Notes: generated by a model not told the origin, from the sequence alone. A DNA stretch of 64,000 nt from G965233625 sp965233625 (GCA_965233625.1 OZ247499.1:5704001-5768000); one strand, 5' to 3'. Positions 45,338-54,757 are shown, counted from the first letter of the stretch. Numbers and translations: made by a program.

Positions 45338-46435
45338 TCAGCGAGGTTTGCGGCTCGATTTATTACGGCTGGCGGAAGGTTTACGCGACCGGGCGTTCTT
45401 CTTGGCATCGCCAGCCGGCTTCTTGCGGGCAGAGGTTTTTGGCTTGGACCTGGACTTGGGTTTTGAATTCGCCCCGGCGGATGTGTCTGCATCAGCGGCA
45501 AAGTCGTCTCCGCCGATGATGGCGCCGCCCGTGGGCCGTGCGGGTTTGCTGCTGGCAGGGCGGCTGCGTTTGGTTGGAGCGGGTTTGCTATTCGCTTTAC
45601 CAGAACGCGAGGCCGCAGCGCTTTTTTTCCGCGCCGCGGTGCTGCCTGGCTTAGACGCCTTGGCCCCGGCGCGACGGCGGCCTTTTTCGGCAGCTTTGAT
45701 CAGCGAATCGAGTTCATCGGATGAAACCTTGCGATAGCTGCCGTTGGCCAGATCGCCCAGTTGCAACGGGCCTAAAGCGATGCGTTTCAGACGCAGCACC
45801 TTGTTGCCGACACGGGCCAGCATACGACGGATCTCGCGGTTGCGACCTTCGCTGAGCACGATTTCCAGCTCGGTGCCTTTGCGTGTCTTCTTGCGGACTT
45901 TCAGCGAATCGACCTTGGCGAACCCTTCGGCCAGATGCACGCCTTCGCGAAGCTGATCCATATCTTCGCGCGACGGCGTACCCGCCACTTCCACGCGGTA
46001 GGTTTTCTGCACGCCATGTTTAGGATGGGCCAGGCGGTTGGCCAGATCGCCATCGTTGGTGACCAGGATCAGCCCTTCGCTTGATTTATCAAGACGCCCG
46101 ACGGTGAACAACCGCTCATCGGTGTTCACCAGATCCACCACGCGCGTGCGGCCTTCCGGATCGCTGTTGGTGCACACCACGCCGGTGGGTTTGTTCACGG
46201 CGAAGTAAATCTTGCGGCGGATTTTCAGCGCCTGCCCATCGACGCGGATCTTCTGCGTATCCGGGTCGACACGGACGCCCAATGTGGTGACGATCTGCCG
46301 GTCTACATCAACGCGGCCTTCCTGGATCAGTTCTTCACAGGCGCGCCGGCTACCAAGACCAGCAGCGGCCAGAACCTTCTGCAGCCTTTCGCCACGCGAT
46401 TTGGAGGAAGACTGCGACGAATCTTGGCGGGCCAT
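45338..46435 (-). CDS. rluB: Ribosomal large-subunit pseudouridine synthase, RluB-type
   Basis: A 365-residue RNA-modifying enzyme. An N-terminal S4 RNA-binding domain (about 14-75; RLQKVLAAAGLGSRRACEEL) precedes the pseudouridine synthase domain (about 78-245), with the catalytic GRLDKSSEGLILVTNDGDLA (Asp) and later GRNREIRRMLARVG. The extra C-terminal 120 residues are low-complexity Lys/Arg/Ser/Ala/Pro, likely an RNA-binding tail. It modifies 23S rRNA (U2605 in the E. coli family). PyrK-like gene follows in the same operon. Confidence 0.93.
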   Translation of the reverse strand: MARQDSSQSSSKSRGERLQKVLAAAGLGSRRACEELIQEGRVDVDRQIVTTLGVRVDPDTQKIRVDGQALKIRRKIYFAVNKPTGVVCTNSDPEGRTRVVDLVNTDERLFTVGRLDKSSEGLILVTNDGDLANRLAHPKHGVQKTYRVEVAGTPSREDMDQLREGVHLAEGFAKVDSLKVRKKTRKGTELEIVLSEGRNREIRRMLARVGNKVLRLKRIALGPLQLGDLANGSYRKVSSDELDSLIKAAEKGRRRAGAKASKPGSTAARKKSAAASRSGKANSKPAPTKRSRPASSKPARPTGGAIIGGDDFAADADTSAGANSKPKSRSKPKTSARKKPAGDAKKNARSRKPSASRNKSSRKPR

Positions 46436-46629
46436 GAAAACACCTGACGGTGGGAGGAAAGCGGACCCACGCTATTTTAACGCAAGCCACATGTTTCTTA
46501 TAGGGCGTTCCCACAGCATGCATCTGGCAAACGCCGTGCGCGGCAGCTAACCTTTTCATAGGATTGAGATTACTGGCAAGAAAAAAAGCCGCGTAACGGG
46601 TACGGCGGCAGCTTCTCCCATCTGGCGTT

Positions 46630-48408
46630 ATGACCAAACTACTGGCGGAACAACATGCTTGGATGATAGTGCTGCTGGCAGCCGTCGTTGCTGGCATCGC
46701 CGGGTGCAGCGGTAACGCCGAAGTGGCGCAGCCGCAGCCGCAGCCTCGTGAATCAAAGTCGCCCCCGGCGGCTCAGCGTCGCACTTCTTCCACACCCGGC
46801 GCGGCTAACTTTACGGACGTGACGGCGGAGACGGGCATCGGTTTTCAGCATACAGATGGCGGCGGCAGTGAGTACCTTGTGGCGACGGTGGCTGCCGGTC
46901 TGGCGGTGTTTGATTACAACAACGACGGCCTTGCCGATATCTACTTCTTAAACAGCGCGCCGGCGCCCGGTGCGACTGCAAAGAAGCCGCCACGCAACGC
47001 TCTGTACCGCAATAACGGCGACTGGACCTTTACCGATGTGACGACGGAAAGCGGCTGCGGCGATAGAGGCTTTGGTATGGGCGTGGTCGCTGCCGACTAT
47101 GACAACGACGGCGATCAGGATCTGTATATCAGCAACTTCGGGCCGAACGTGCTGTATCGCAATAACGGCGATGGAACCTTTACGGACGTGACTAAAGCCG
47201 CAGGCGTGCAGAGCGACCGGTTCGGCGCCGGCGTCGCCTTTGTCGATGTTGATAACGACGGCCACCTGGACCTGTATGTCGCCAACTACGTGAACTACAC
47301 CTATGCCGCCAACATTCACGAGACGTTCGGCCCGCATCAGCACCCAGCCGGTCCCGTGCATTACGAACTAACCCGCGATCAACTGTTTTTGAACCTAGGC
47401 GATGGAACCTTCAAAGACGTCAGCCAGTCAAGCGGCGTCGACAACGTGAAGCGGGCAGGAATGGGCGTTGTCTGCGCCGATCTGGATGACGATGCCGACA
47501 CCGACATTTTTGTCTGCAGTGATGTGGGCGGAAATCTGCTGCTGCAAAACGATGGAACCGGCCACTTCACCGATGTTGCTTTAGCCGCGGGCATTGCCTT
47601 TGACCGCAATGGAAAAGATAACGGCAGCATGGGCGTTTCGTGCGGAGACTTCGACGGCGATGGGCAACTGGATATCGTCGTCACCACGTTCAAGGCGGAA
47701 GACACGGTGCTGTTTCGGAACCTGGGCGGTGGCGTTTTCACGGATGTTTCCGCCCGCCACCCGGCGTTCAAGGCAACGCACGCCCACGTTACCTGGGGCG
47801 CGGGCCTGGTGGATTTCGACAACGATGCCGACTTGGACCTGTACCTCGCCTGCGGTTTTCTTTACCAGGCGGAATATCTGCGGGATTCAGGCACCGCCTA
47901 CAAGTGCCATGACTTCTACTTTGAGAACCGCGAGGGCGTTTTTGCCGACGCCTCGACCCGCAGCGGCGCGGGGCTGGGTGTGGCGGCTTGCAGTAAAGGG
48001 GCGGCGTTTGCCGACCTGGATAACGACGGCGACCTCGACGCGGTGATTCTCAACATGAACGGCCCGCCGACCATCCTGCGGAATGACCTGAAGACGGACC
48101 GCCATAGCGTGCAGATTTCACTACAAGGCAAAACCGCCAATCGCGACGGCGCCGGCGCACGTATCACCGTCGTTACGGCGGACCGAAAGCAGGTGGCGGA
48201 AGTGCACCGCGGGCAAGGCTACCAGTCCGGCTACGGGCAGCGGGTGCATTTTGGATTAGGTCACCAGGAGAAGCCGCAGCGGATCATTGTCCGTTGGCCA
48301 GGCGGCGAGGTGGACGAAATCACCGACCCGCCGCAAGGCAAATTTCTGCGGATACACCAGGGCGGCAGAACCGAAGTCGTCGGCAACCAGAAGGGCGGTC
48401 AGCCATGA
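46630..48408 (+). CDS. CRTAC1-type FG-GAP/UnbV lipoprotein
   Basis: A 592-residue exported protein: lipoprotein signal (VLLAAVVAGIAGC, lipidated Cys at about 26), a Pro/Gln-rich linker and an FG-GAP/VCBS propeller with calcium-type loops (FDYNNDGLADIYF, YDNDGDQDLYISNF, VDNDGHLDLYVANY, DNDADLDLYLACG, DLDNDGDLDAVIL). The C-terminal ASPIC/UnbV domain (about 490-590) ends ...VRWPGGEVDEI. CRTAC1-type proteins are frequent in planctomycetes with unknown ligands. The TPR gene overlaps its stop (ATGA) and so is translationally coupled. Confidence 0.9.
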   Translation: MTKLLAEQHAWMIVLLAAVVAGIAGCSGNAEVAQPQPQPRESKSPPAAQRRTSSTPGAANFTDVTAETGIGFQHTDGGGSEYLVATVAAGLAVFDYNNDGLADIYFLNSAPAPGATAKKPPRNALYRNNGDWTFTDVTTESGCGDRGFGMGVVAADYDNDGDQDLYISNFGPNVLYRNNGDGTFTDVTKAAGVQSDRFGAGVAFVDVDNDGHLDLYVANYVNYTYAANIHETFGPHQHPAGPVHYELTRDQLFLNLGDGTFKDVSQSSGVDNVKRAGMGVVCADLDDDADTDIFVCSDVGGNLLLQNDGTGHFTDVALAAGIAFDRNGKDNGSMGVSCGDFDGDGQLDIVVTTFKAEDTVLFRNLGGGVFTDVSARHPAFKATHAHVTWGAGLVDFDNDADLDLYLACGFLYQAEYLRDSGTAYKCHDFYFENREGVFADASTRSGAGLGVAACSKGAAFADLDNDGDLDAVILNMNGPPTILRNDLKTDRHSVQISLQGKTANRDGAGARITVVTADRKQVAEVHRGQGYQSGYGQRVHFGLGHQEKPQRIIVRWPGGEVDEITDPPQGKFLRIHQGGRTEVVGNQKGGQP

Positions 48409-49691
48409 ACGCAGGCGCCGCGAAAACGCAGTGGTGGAAATATCTGGTGGTGCTTACCGCGCTGGCGTGCATCGCGGGCGTAGCGGTCTACTGGAGCCAG
48501 CCGGCGGTTGAAACATTGCCTTCACCCGCAGAACTGCCCGGTTTTGAAATTCCCAATGCACCCGTCAGCCTGACGCACACGCAACTTGAAACGGAGTGCC
48601 ACCGCGCCGTGGAACAACTGCGGCAGGACTATCCCAACCGTGCGGCGGCGTTACACACGGCGGCTTATTGTCTTGCTCAATGCGGCAGCAAGCAGCAGGC
48701 GATAGAGCTTTACCGGCAGTGCCTGGCGATGGACAAGCCACCGGCCGTAGCGCAGGTTGAGCTGGCAAGATTGCTGCGGGAATCGGGCGATACGAACCAG
48801 GCCCTGCAGTACCTGCAACAAGCTGCCGGTGACAAGAAGGTGTCAGCCGTTGTCTTCGCGGAACTGGTGATCTCGCTGCTGGAATCAGGAAAGCTGAAGG
48901 AAGCCGTCGAAGCCGGGCGCCGCGGGACAGAGCTTTTTCCGCGCGATGCCGAACTCTGGCGCCAGCTTGGCCGGGCGTACATGCAGCAGTCGCAACTGCA
49001 GGAGGCGAAGAACTGTTTTGAAACTTCGATCAAGCTGAACCCGGAACTCGCGGCCAGCTATTTCGCCTTGGCCGATGCCCTCCGGCAACAAGGCAAAACC
49101 GCTGCGGCCGCACAATACGCGGCGATGTACGGCGAAAAGTCCGGCGCCAGCGATACTTCGCCCAAACCAACGCAGACGCAGGTGCTGCGGCAGAACACGG
49201 CGCTGGCGCTGCTGGCGATTGCCAAGCATTACGAGTCGGACGACCCTGTGCAGTTCATCAACTTGTGTCAGCGGGCAGCGGAACTGGCGCCCGGTCAGAT
49301 GCTGGCGTATCACATGGCGGCGGGCCAATACATCAAGTCGGGCAACGTGCGGCAGTCGATGCTTCTGCACAAGCATCTGATTCAGGCAGAGCCAACGCGT
49401 GCGGCCAACTATCTGAATCTCGCCGCCTTGTACGGGCAGTTACGCAAGCCGGAACAGGTGGACGCAACTCTTGCCGCCGGTGTCGAGCACTGCCCCAGCG
49501 ATGCGGTGCTTCGCGACACCTTCGCCCTGTTTCTGCTGGAAGCAGACCGTCTGGAAGCCAGCCGCACGCAGATGGAACAGGCAATCCGCATCGAGCCCTC
49601 ATCGCAGCGGTATCAAACGCTGGCCATCATCTGCGACAGGCTAGGCGACAAAGAGGCGGCCAATATCGCCCGCACACGCGCCGGTTCTTAA
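48405..49691 (+). CDS. TPR protein, coupled to CRTAC1 lipoprotein
   Basis: A 428-residue protein with one N-terminal membrane segment (about 12-32, YLVVLTALACIAGVAVYW) and about nine TPR repeats (for example AYCLAQCGSKQQAIELYRQC, AYMQQSQLQEAKNCFETSIK). Its ATG lies inside the stop of the CRTAC1 gene (ATGA), indicating translational coupling and a shared function at the envelope. This CRTAC1-plus-TPR pairing recurs in planctomycetes. Confidence 0.88.
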   Translation: MNAGAAKTQWWKYLVVLTALACIAGVAVYWSQPAVETLPSPAELPGFEIPNAPVSLTHTQLETECHRAVEQLRQDYPNRAAALHTAAYCLAQCGSKQQAIELYRQCLAMDKPPAVAQVELARLLRESGDTNQALQYLQQAAGDKKVSAVVFAELVISLLESGKLKEAVEAGRRGTELFPRDAELWRQLGRAYMQQSQLQEAKNCFETSIKLNPELAASYFALADALRQQGKTAAAAQYAAMYGEKSGASDTSPKPTQTQVLRQNTALALLAIAKHYESDDPVQFINLCQRAAELAPGQMLAYHMAAGQYIKSGNVRQSMLLHKHLIQAEPTRAANYLNLAALYGQLRKPEQVDATLAAGVEHCPSDAVLRDTFALFLLEADRLEASRTQMEQAIRIEPSSQRYQTLAIICDRLGDKEAANIARTRAGS

Positions 49692-49745
49692 TAGGGCCAC
49701 AGATCGATAATACGCCGTGGCAGCAGCGTGAAGCTTCTTCGCCAG

Positions 49746-49762
49746 AACATAATATCCGCACC
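49746..49762. repeat. Partial second copy of the MITE-like end
   Basis: AACATAATATCCGCACC (17 bases) here is identical to 35859-35875, the inner part of the right terminal repeat of the element at 35620-35876. It lies immediately past the stop codon of the minus-strand Nudix gene. No second terminus is visible nearby. Confidence 0.6.
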
Positions 49763-49763
49763 G

Positions 49764-50195
49764 TTACGCATCCCAATGCTCCGCTACCTGCTGTAACAAC
49801 GGGTTAATGGTGTTCGCCTGGATATCGTGCGGCGGCGACCATTTTCTCCATTCAAAACCCAGGTGTTCGGTGACGGTAACCTCTGCATCTTCCAGCAGCT
49901 TGCCAAGGAAAATCACGAGCGTTTTCTTCTGGCGTTTTCCGCCTGTCCGTTTGTATTGCACGGTGTAAGAACTGGTGTACTGAAAGTCCGGGTCAATTTG
50001 CACCTGCTCACGGTGCAGTCCGGTTTCTTCTTCCATCTCACGGAGGGCGCACTGCATATCGGTTTCGCCAGGGTCAACGTGCCCCTTTGGCAGATCCCAA
50101 CGGTCGGCGTGCTTCATCAGCAGGAAAGATAGCTGCGGCTTGTGGCGGAAGATCAGCACCCCGCATGAACGCAATTTTTTCGTCGTCTTTGCCAT
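49764..50195 (-). CDS. Nudix hydrolase, Ap4A-hydrolase-like
   Basis: A 143-residue Nudix protein whose box is complete at residues 38-59 (GHVDPGETDMQCALREMEE then ETG). The N-terminal layout CGVLIFRHKPQLSFLLMKHA and WDLPKGH is that of bis(5'-nucleosyl)-tetraphosphatases, which remove alarmone-like dinucleotides. The ATG at 50195 has a GGTGGGG ribosome binding site; an upstream in-frame Met is less likely. Substrate assignment is by family only. Confidence 0.85.
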   Translation of the reverse strand: MAKTTKKLRSCGVLIFRHKPQLSFLLMKHADRWDLPKGHVDPGETDMQCALREMEEETGLHREQVQIDPDFQYTSSYTVQYKRTGGKRQKKTLVIFLGKLLEDAEVTVTEHLGFEWRKWSPPHDIQANTINPLLQQVAEHWDA

Positions 50196-50358
50196 TTTGC
50201 ACCCCACCATATAATGCCGCTACTGACAACTGCTGCATTGGCCGGATTCGTACCGCCATGGTTTGCAGTTGGCAGTGATTGTACCCCTCCTGGCGTTCTG
50301 TCGAAGTGGGGGAAGGAATGTCACCCGTAGCAGATTTGCAGAGAGAAACGTCAACGGC

Positions 50359-50910
50359 ATGAAGATTTACACCCGCACCGGCGATGCTGGCCAGACCAGC
50401 CTGTTTGGAGGCCCCCGGGCGCCGAAACATCACCTTCGTATCGAAGCTTACGGCGACGTGGATGAACTCAACAGCAACATCGGCGCGGCGCGGGCGGAAG
50501 AACCATCGGCGGAGATCGATGAGGTGCTGCACCGCATCCAGCACGACCTGTTTTCACTCGGCGCCGGCCTTGCCACGCCCGACCCCAAACAACGCGGCAC
50601 CGACCTGACCAGCGAAGCCGATGTCGAAGCGCTGGAAGCCGCCATCGATAAGTTCGAAGAACGCCTCGCGCCGCTTACTGAATTCATTCTTCCAGGCGGG
50701 GCCAAAGCGGCCGCTATGCTGCACGTTGCCCGCTGCGTCTGCCGCCGGGCGGAGCGACGGGTGACAGAACTGTGTCATGACTCGGACGAAAAGGTCGAAC
50801 CGCTGGCGTTGATTTATCTGAACCGCCTCAGCGATCTGCTCTTTGTCCTTGCCCGCGCGGCGAACGCCGAAGTAGACCATGCGGAAACCACCTGGCAGAA
50901 GCCGGAGTGA
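50359..50910 (+). CDS. ATP:cob(I)alamin adenosyltransferase, PduO type
   Basis: A 183-residue enzyme that adds the 5'-deoxyadenosyl group of ATP to cob(I)alamin to make adenosylcobalamin. Family motifs are the N-terminal YTRTGDAGQTSLFGG (ATP binding), DVDELNSNIGAAR and the C-terminal-half VCRRAERRV segment. The start at 50359 matches family N-termini and has GAGAGAAACG upstream; the longer frame from 50263 looks non-coding. The product is the cofactor for the class II reductase NrdJ at 3750-6749. It ends 10 bases before the convergent ATPase gene. Confidence 0.94.
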   Translation: MKIYTRTGDAGQTSLFGGPRAPKHHLRIEAYGDVDELNSNIGAARAEEPSAEIDEVLHRIQHDLFSLGAGLATPDPKQRGTDLTSEADVEALEAAIDKFEERLAPLTEFILPGGAKAAAMLHVARCVCRRAERRVTELCHDSDEKVEPLALIYLNRLSDLLFVLARAANAEVDHAETTWQKPE

Positions 50911-50920
50911 CGTCTGCCGG

Positions 50921-52120
50921 TCAGCGTGAGAAGCCGAACGCCCGCCGGATTTCAGCCGGGCTGGTCAGGCCGGATTCCACGGCTTGCCGGACACGCGTCC
51001 AGCGGCTGACCATGCCGGTTTGCAGCGCGACGCGTTCAATTTCGTACGAATCGGCGCGGGCGAGAATGGCGGCTGCCAGTTCCGGCGCCGTGGGCGTGAG
51101 CATTTCGACAATCACCGCCCGGCCGTGGTAACCCGTATGCCGGCAGCGATCACACCCGGCGGCTCGCATGGCGGACGTTACTTCCAGTTGCAGAAACTCC
51201 TCAGGCGAGTCGCAGGGTTCCGCACATTCGCACAGTTTGCGAACCAGCCGCTGACAGACGATTCCCAGCAATCCACTGCGGAGCAGATACGGCTCGATGC
51301 CCATGTCAGATAGCCGGCTGATCGCCTCCGCGGCACTGCCCGCGTGAAAGGTCGTAATCACCAGATGCCCGGTCAGCGACGCCTGAAACGCCGCTTCGGC
51401 TGTGCCAGGATCACGGACTTCGCCGACCAGAATCACCTCCGGGTCCTGCCGCATCAAGCTGCGGAGGCCGCTTTCAAGGGTAAAGCCGCTGCCGGGATTC
51501 ACCTGCGCCTGTGCGACACCGGGCACGGCGACTTCGACGGGGTCTTCCAGCGAAACGATGCTCTTGCGGATGTCTCCGCCAGCAAGCTCGCGCAGGGCTG
51601 CGTAGGCGGTGGTCGTTTTACCGCTGCCTGCCGGGCCGGCGATCAGCAGCGCGCCGGAGACGCCCGCCAGCGCTTCGGTCAGCGCGGCGCGGACTTCGCC
51701 GGGTAGACCAAGATCGTCCAGCCGGTCGAACCGCCGGGCAGCGGCGAACAGACGAACCACGGCGCGTTCGCCATGCAGAACCGGAAAGGTGCTAACGCGC
51801 ATTTCCACTTCGCCCTCGCCCGTGCGGATGCGGCCCTCCTGCGGCGTATCGCTGCGATAGGTCAGCAGTCCGGCCATGACTTTCAGCCGGGCGATGATGC
51901 CCGTCGTGGTGCCCGCAGGAAATAGCCCCAGCGTCTGCAGCACGCCATCCAGGCGCCAGGCAACTTCCAGCCGTCCTTCCGCCGGCTGCAGATGCACATC
52001 GCTGGCGCCGGCCGCCTTCGCAGCGGTGAGCAACGTATTCACAAACTCAACGGCATAGCTGGTTGCATCTGCGTTAAGCTTCTGCAGCTCTGCGGCAAGT
52101 TGCGTGTCTTGAGTCTGCAT
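50921..52120 (-). CDS. GspE/PilB-type secretion ATPase
   Basis: A 399-residue hexameric ATPase of the type II secretion/type IV pilus family. Walker A is GPAGSGKTT (about 162-170, K168), the Asp box SIVSLEDPVE, Walker B-like PEVILVGEVRDP and the His box ITTFHAGSA are present. A Cys-rich zinc-binding motif (CDRCRHTGYHGR) near residue 330-350 is typical of GspE, and its N-terminal domain is short. It powers pseudopilus or pilus assembly at the cytoplasmic face. No pilus operon is next to it; a pseudopilin-like DUF1559 gene lies at 58559. Confidence 0.92.
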   Translation of the reverse strand: MQTQDTQLAAELQKLNADATSYAVEFVNTLLTAAKAAGASDVHLQPAEGRLEVAWRLDGVLQTLGLFPAGTTTGIIARLKVMAGLLTYRSDTPQEGRIRTGEGEVEMRVSTFPVLHGERAVVRLFAAARRFDRLDDLGLPGEVRAALTEALAGVSGALLIAGPAGSGKTTTAYAALRELAGGDIRKSIVSLEDPVEVAVPGVAQAQVNPGSGFTLESGLRSLMRQDPEVILVGEVRDPGTAEAAFQASLTGHLVITTFHAGSAAEAISRLSDMGIEPYLLRSGLLGIVCQRLVRKLCECAEPCDSPEEFLQLEVTSAMRAAGCDRCRHTGYHGRAVIVEMLTPTAPELAAAILARADSYEIERVALQTGMVSRWTRVRQAVESGLTSPAEIRRAFGFSR

Positions 52121-52147
52121 GAGGCAGCCGGTGGAGAAAGTTGAAAG

Positions 52148-52846
52148 TTACAGCGTGGCCAGCTTCATCCAGTCTACTTCATCGGGGAACGCTGTCTGGC
52201 TGTGACGCACATGTGTCAGCACAGGTGGAATGCAATGCGTCTTGAGCTGCTGAAGATTGGTCGCGGCGCTTTCGTCGCTGGCAGGCGCAGCATCGTTGAG
52301 GACGATGCCCGCCACTTCCAGCCCGTCGCGGAACGTGGCGGCGGTGATGACGGTCTGCAACGTGTGATTGATGACGCCCAGCCGGTTGGCTGAAACTACG
52401 ATTAACGGGTAGCCCAGTTCGTCCGCCAGATCGGCGACGTATTCTTCCGCAGCCATCGGCGCCATTAGCCCACCGACGCCTTCGACAATCAGCACTTCGC
52501 ACTTGTCGCGCCACCATGCGGCGCCTGCCACTGCGGCGGCGAAGTCCACCGTCTTACCTTCTTCCGCGGCGGCAACGGGCGGCGCCAGCGGGGCTTTGAA
52601 CTTCTGCGGGCAGACGCGATCCAGCGTGGCTGGCTGCCCGGCGGCGTTCCATAACGAAACCGCATCTTCGGCCACCAGTGCGCCGTCCTCACCCACCGGG
52701 CAGCCGCTGGCGACGGGTTTATAAACGCCCACCTGCTTGCCCGCGGCGTGCAGGGCAGCGGCGATCATCGAGGCGATATAGGTCTTGCCAATTTCAGTGT
52801 CGGTGCCAGTGATAAACAGTCCACAGGCGGGGAACGGACTTGTCAT
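52148..52846 (-). CDS. bioD: Dethiobiotin synthase
   Basis: A 232-residue ATP-dependent carboxylase that closes the ureido ring of 7,8-diaminopelargonic acid to give dethiobiotin in biotin synthesis. The P-loop is GTDTEIGKT (14-22), with the substrate-binding segment YKPVASGCP and the catalytic loop VEGVGGLMAPM. The 3' gene on the same strand is the GspE-like ATPase, 27 bases away. Other bio genes are not in the window. Confidence 0.95.
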   Translation of the reverse strand: MTSPFPACGLFITGTDTEIGKTYIASMIAAALHAAGKQVGVYKPVASGCPVGEDGALVAEDAVSLWNAAGQPATLDRVCPQKFKAPLAPPVAAAEEGKTVDFAAAVAGAAWWRDKCEVLIVEGVGGLMAPMAAEEYVADLADELGYPLIVVSANRLGVINHTLQTVITAATFRDGLEVAGIVLNDAAPASDESAATNLQQLKTHCIPPVLTHVRHSQTAFPDEVDWMKLATL

Positions 52847-52903
52847 GTTTCAACTCTTGCGATGCGAAAACGCTTAACAGTTTTCCATTATTTCCAGAAC
52901 GCG

Positions 52904-53950
52904 TTACGGCTTCACACCTGCCAGCACGCCGCAGTGCACCAGGGTGGGAAGAACCGGTTGCGGCGCGAGGCCGGCCTGCTGCATCCATGCGGCGTATTCC
53001 TGGCGGCTGTACGCGCGGCCTTCGGTCAGCGTGAACAACGCCGCGCTGTAGAGGGCGACCGGTAACGGGCCGCTGTGATCGTCGTTGAGAAATACGTCGT
53101 GAATCAGCAGTTGTCCACCGGCCGGCAGCGCGTCTGCGGCATGCTGCACCAGCGTCTGGCAGGCAGGTTCGTCCCAGTCATGCAGCACGTTGGAAAGTAG
53201 CACCACATCCGCCGGTGGGAGCGAACCGGCAAACATATCGCCTTCGACCAGCTTCAGACGGTCTGCCACGCCGTATTCCTCCGCGAACCCCGCCGCTACT
53301 TTCAGCACTTCCGGCGCATCAAGCACGGTGGCCGTCGCGGAAGGATATTTCTGCAACAGCGCGATGCTGTAAATCCCCGTCCCACCACCCGGGTCCAGGA
53401 TGTGTGCATCCGGCTGCAAGTCCACCTGCGCCGCAAGCACCGGCGCGGTGTTCTTCGCCCGGCCCGCCAGCGCCAGGGTGAAGTGCCTGGCCAGCGCGGA
53501 TTGCTCCATGGCGGACTTCATACCATCGCGGAAAATGAACGCGACGCCCGCATCATCGCTGGCGCCTGCGGGCTGGTTGGTTTTCAGCCGCTGCACCATT
53601 TCCAGCACGCCGGGACTCGACGCGGCCAGCCCGATGTAATCGCTGACTTCAAACGCCCCGCCCGGCGTCAGATGTTCTCCGGCCAGCGGCGTCAGGGCAA
53701 TGGCGCCATCCGCTTGCTGCTGTAACAGCCCCATCGCCCGCAGCGCCGTGATCAGCACCACGGCAGGCCGCCGTTGCAGATCCAGCGCTTCGGCTAGTTC
53801 CGCCAGGGGCAGCGGCTTCTTCTGCAGGGTGCTGAACAATGGAAAATGGGCGACCGCGGCAGTCAGCAGTTCAGAACCGTAGCTACCCCGGTAGTGCTCG
53901 AAGATCGAGACCGGATCAAATTGCGGAGCATCAAGCGCAGAGCGGGGCAT
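52904..53950 (-). CDS. SAM-dependent O-methyltransferase (plant-type, with dimerisation domain)
   Basis: A 348-residue class I methyltransferase of the O-methyltransferase family 2 type. Residues about 15-110 form the winged-helix dimerisation domain (DLQRRPAVVLITALRAMGLL); the Rossmann core follows with motif I ILDPGGGTGIYSIALL, the acidic VVLLSNVLHDWDEPAC segment and a C-terminal GRAYSRQEYAAWM region. It transfers a methyl group from S-adenosylmethionine to a small aromatic or similar substrate; the substrate is unknown. I choose ATG 53950; the open frame further upstream has no methyltransferase features. Confidence 0.88.
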   Translation of the reverse strand: MPRSALDAPQFDPVSIFEHYRGSYGSELLTAAVAHFPLFSTLQKKPLPLAELAEALDLQRRPAVVLITALRAMGLLQQQADGAIALTPLAGEHLTPGGAFEVSDYIGLAASSPGVLEMVQRLKTNQPAGASDDAGVAFIFRDGMKSAMEQSALARHFTLALAGRAKNTAPVLAAQVDLQPDAHILDPGGGTGIYSIALLQKYPSATATVLDAPEVLKVAAGFAEEYGVADRLKLVEGDMFAGSLPPADVVLLSNVLHDWDEPACQTLVQHAADALPAGGQLLIHDVFLNDDHSGPLPVALYSAALFTLTEGRAYSRQEYAAWMQQAGLAPQPVLPTLVHCGVLAGVKP

Positions 53951-54118
53951 AGCATCAAACGGAAGTCGGGCGTGGTGAACAGAAGCAGACGCGGCGCCGC
54001 GATTATACCAGCATGGCGCCAGCGTCAACGGGAACGCACCGGCAATGTCAGCGAACAACGTCGCCGCTACTTTGTCTATGATAAAATCGCCCGCGTACCC
54101 CCTGACAAAAGCAACTTC

Positions 54119-54484
54119 ATGAAACAGCGTTTTAACCGCAACGTGCGAGTCCGTCACCAGGCGGATTTCGACCGCGTTTATCAATCGAAAGTCTTCGCAG
54201 CAGACGATGTGCTGGTGGCGACCGCCGCGGCCAACGGGCTGAGCGCTACCCGTCTGGGCTTAAGCGTCTCGCGTAAAGTTGGCAACGCCGTGGAACGCAA
54301 CCGCTGGAAACGCCGCATCCGCGAAGCTTTCCGCCGCAACTACGCGAAGTTTCCGCCGGGGCTGGATGTTGTGTTCCGTCCGCGCAAAGGCGCCGTGTGC
54401 GATTTTCACGCTATCGACCGGTCACTGCCCGTTCTGATAAAACGGGTGGGAAAGAAGATCAGACGCGATGGAGCACGTGGATGA
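54119..54484 (+). CDS. rnpA: Ribonuclease P protein component
   Basis: A 121-residue protein that supports the RNA subunit in trimming the 5' end of tRNA precursors. The conserved core is GLSVSRKVGNAVERNRWKRR with the Arg-rich RNR motif, followed by IREAFRRNY. It is basic throughout. The start at 54119 gives the usual length; the upstream frame is not typical. No rpmH is visible upstream, although it commonly precedes rnpA. The yidD start overlaps its stop (ATGA). Confidence 0.95.
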   Translation: MKQRFNRNVRVRHQADFDRVYQSKVFAADDVLVATAAANGLSATRLGLSVSRKVGNAVERNRWKRRIREAFRRNYAKFPPGLDVVFRPRKGAVCDFHAIDRSLPVLIKRVGKKIRRDGARG

Positions 54485-54729
54485 AGCTGCTGAAAACCGT
54501 TCTAAGATGGATCACCCTGGCGCCGGCGGCGTTTCTCATCGCCTGCGTCCGGGGTTATCAGTTGTTCCTCAGTCCCATGTTGCCGTCGGTGTGCATCTAC
54601 CGCCCTAGCTGCAGTTCGTACTTCATCCAGGCGGTCAAAAAATACGGCGCCATCTCCGGCACGCTCCGCGGCGCTTGGCGCATCTGCCGCTGCCACCCCT
54701 TCGGACGCGGCGGCTACGACCCGCCGTGA
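54481..54729 (+). CDS. yidD: Membrane protein insertion efficiency factor YidD
   Basis: An 82-residue protein of the YidD family, with the typical cysteine-containing segment YRPSCSSYFIQAVKKYGA and the C-terminal CHPFGRGGYDPP. It aids insertion by YidC; family knowledge only. It overlaps rnpA by 4 bases (ATGA), the conserved rnpA-yidD order, but yidC is not next: the following gene encodes an unrelated membrane protein. Confidence 0.96.
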   Translation: MKLLKTVLRWITLAPAAFLIACVRGYQLFLSPMLPSVCIYRPSCSSYFIQAVKKYGAISGTLRGAWRICRCHPFGRGGYDPP

Positions 54730-54757
54730 TGGTGTAGAGGAAGGATCGCGGCGAATA

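Noticed and set aside
53950..54119. rpmH before rnpA
   Set aside because: The 168 bases hold no L34-like frame (no Lys/Arg-rich 45-residue sequence).
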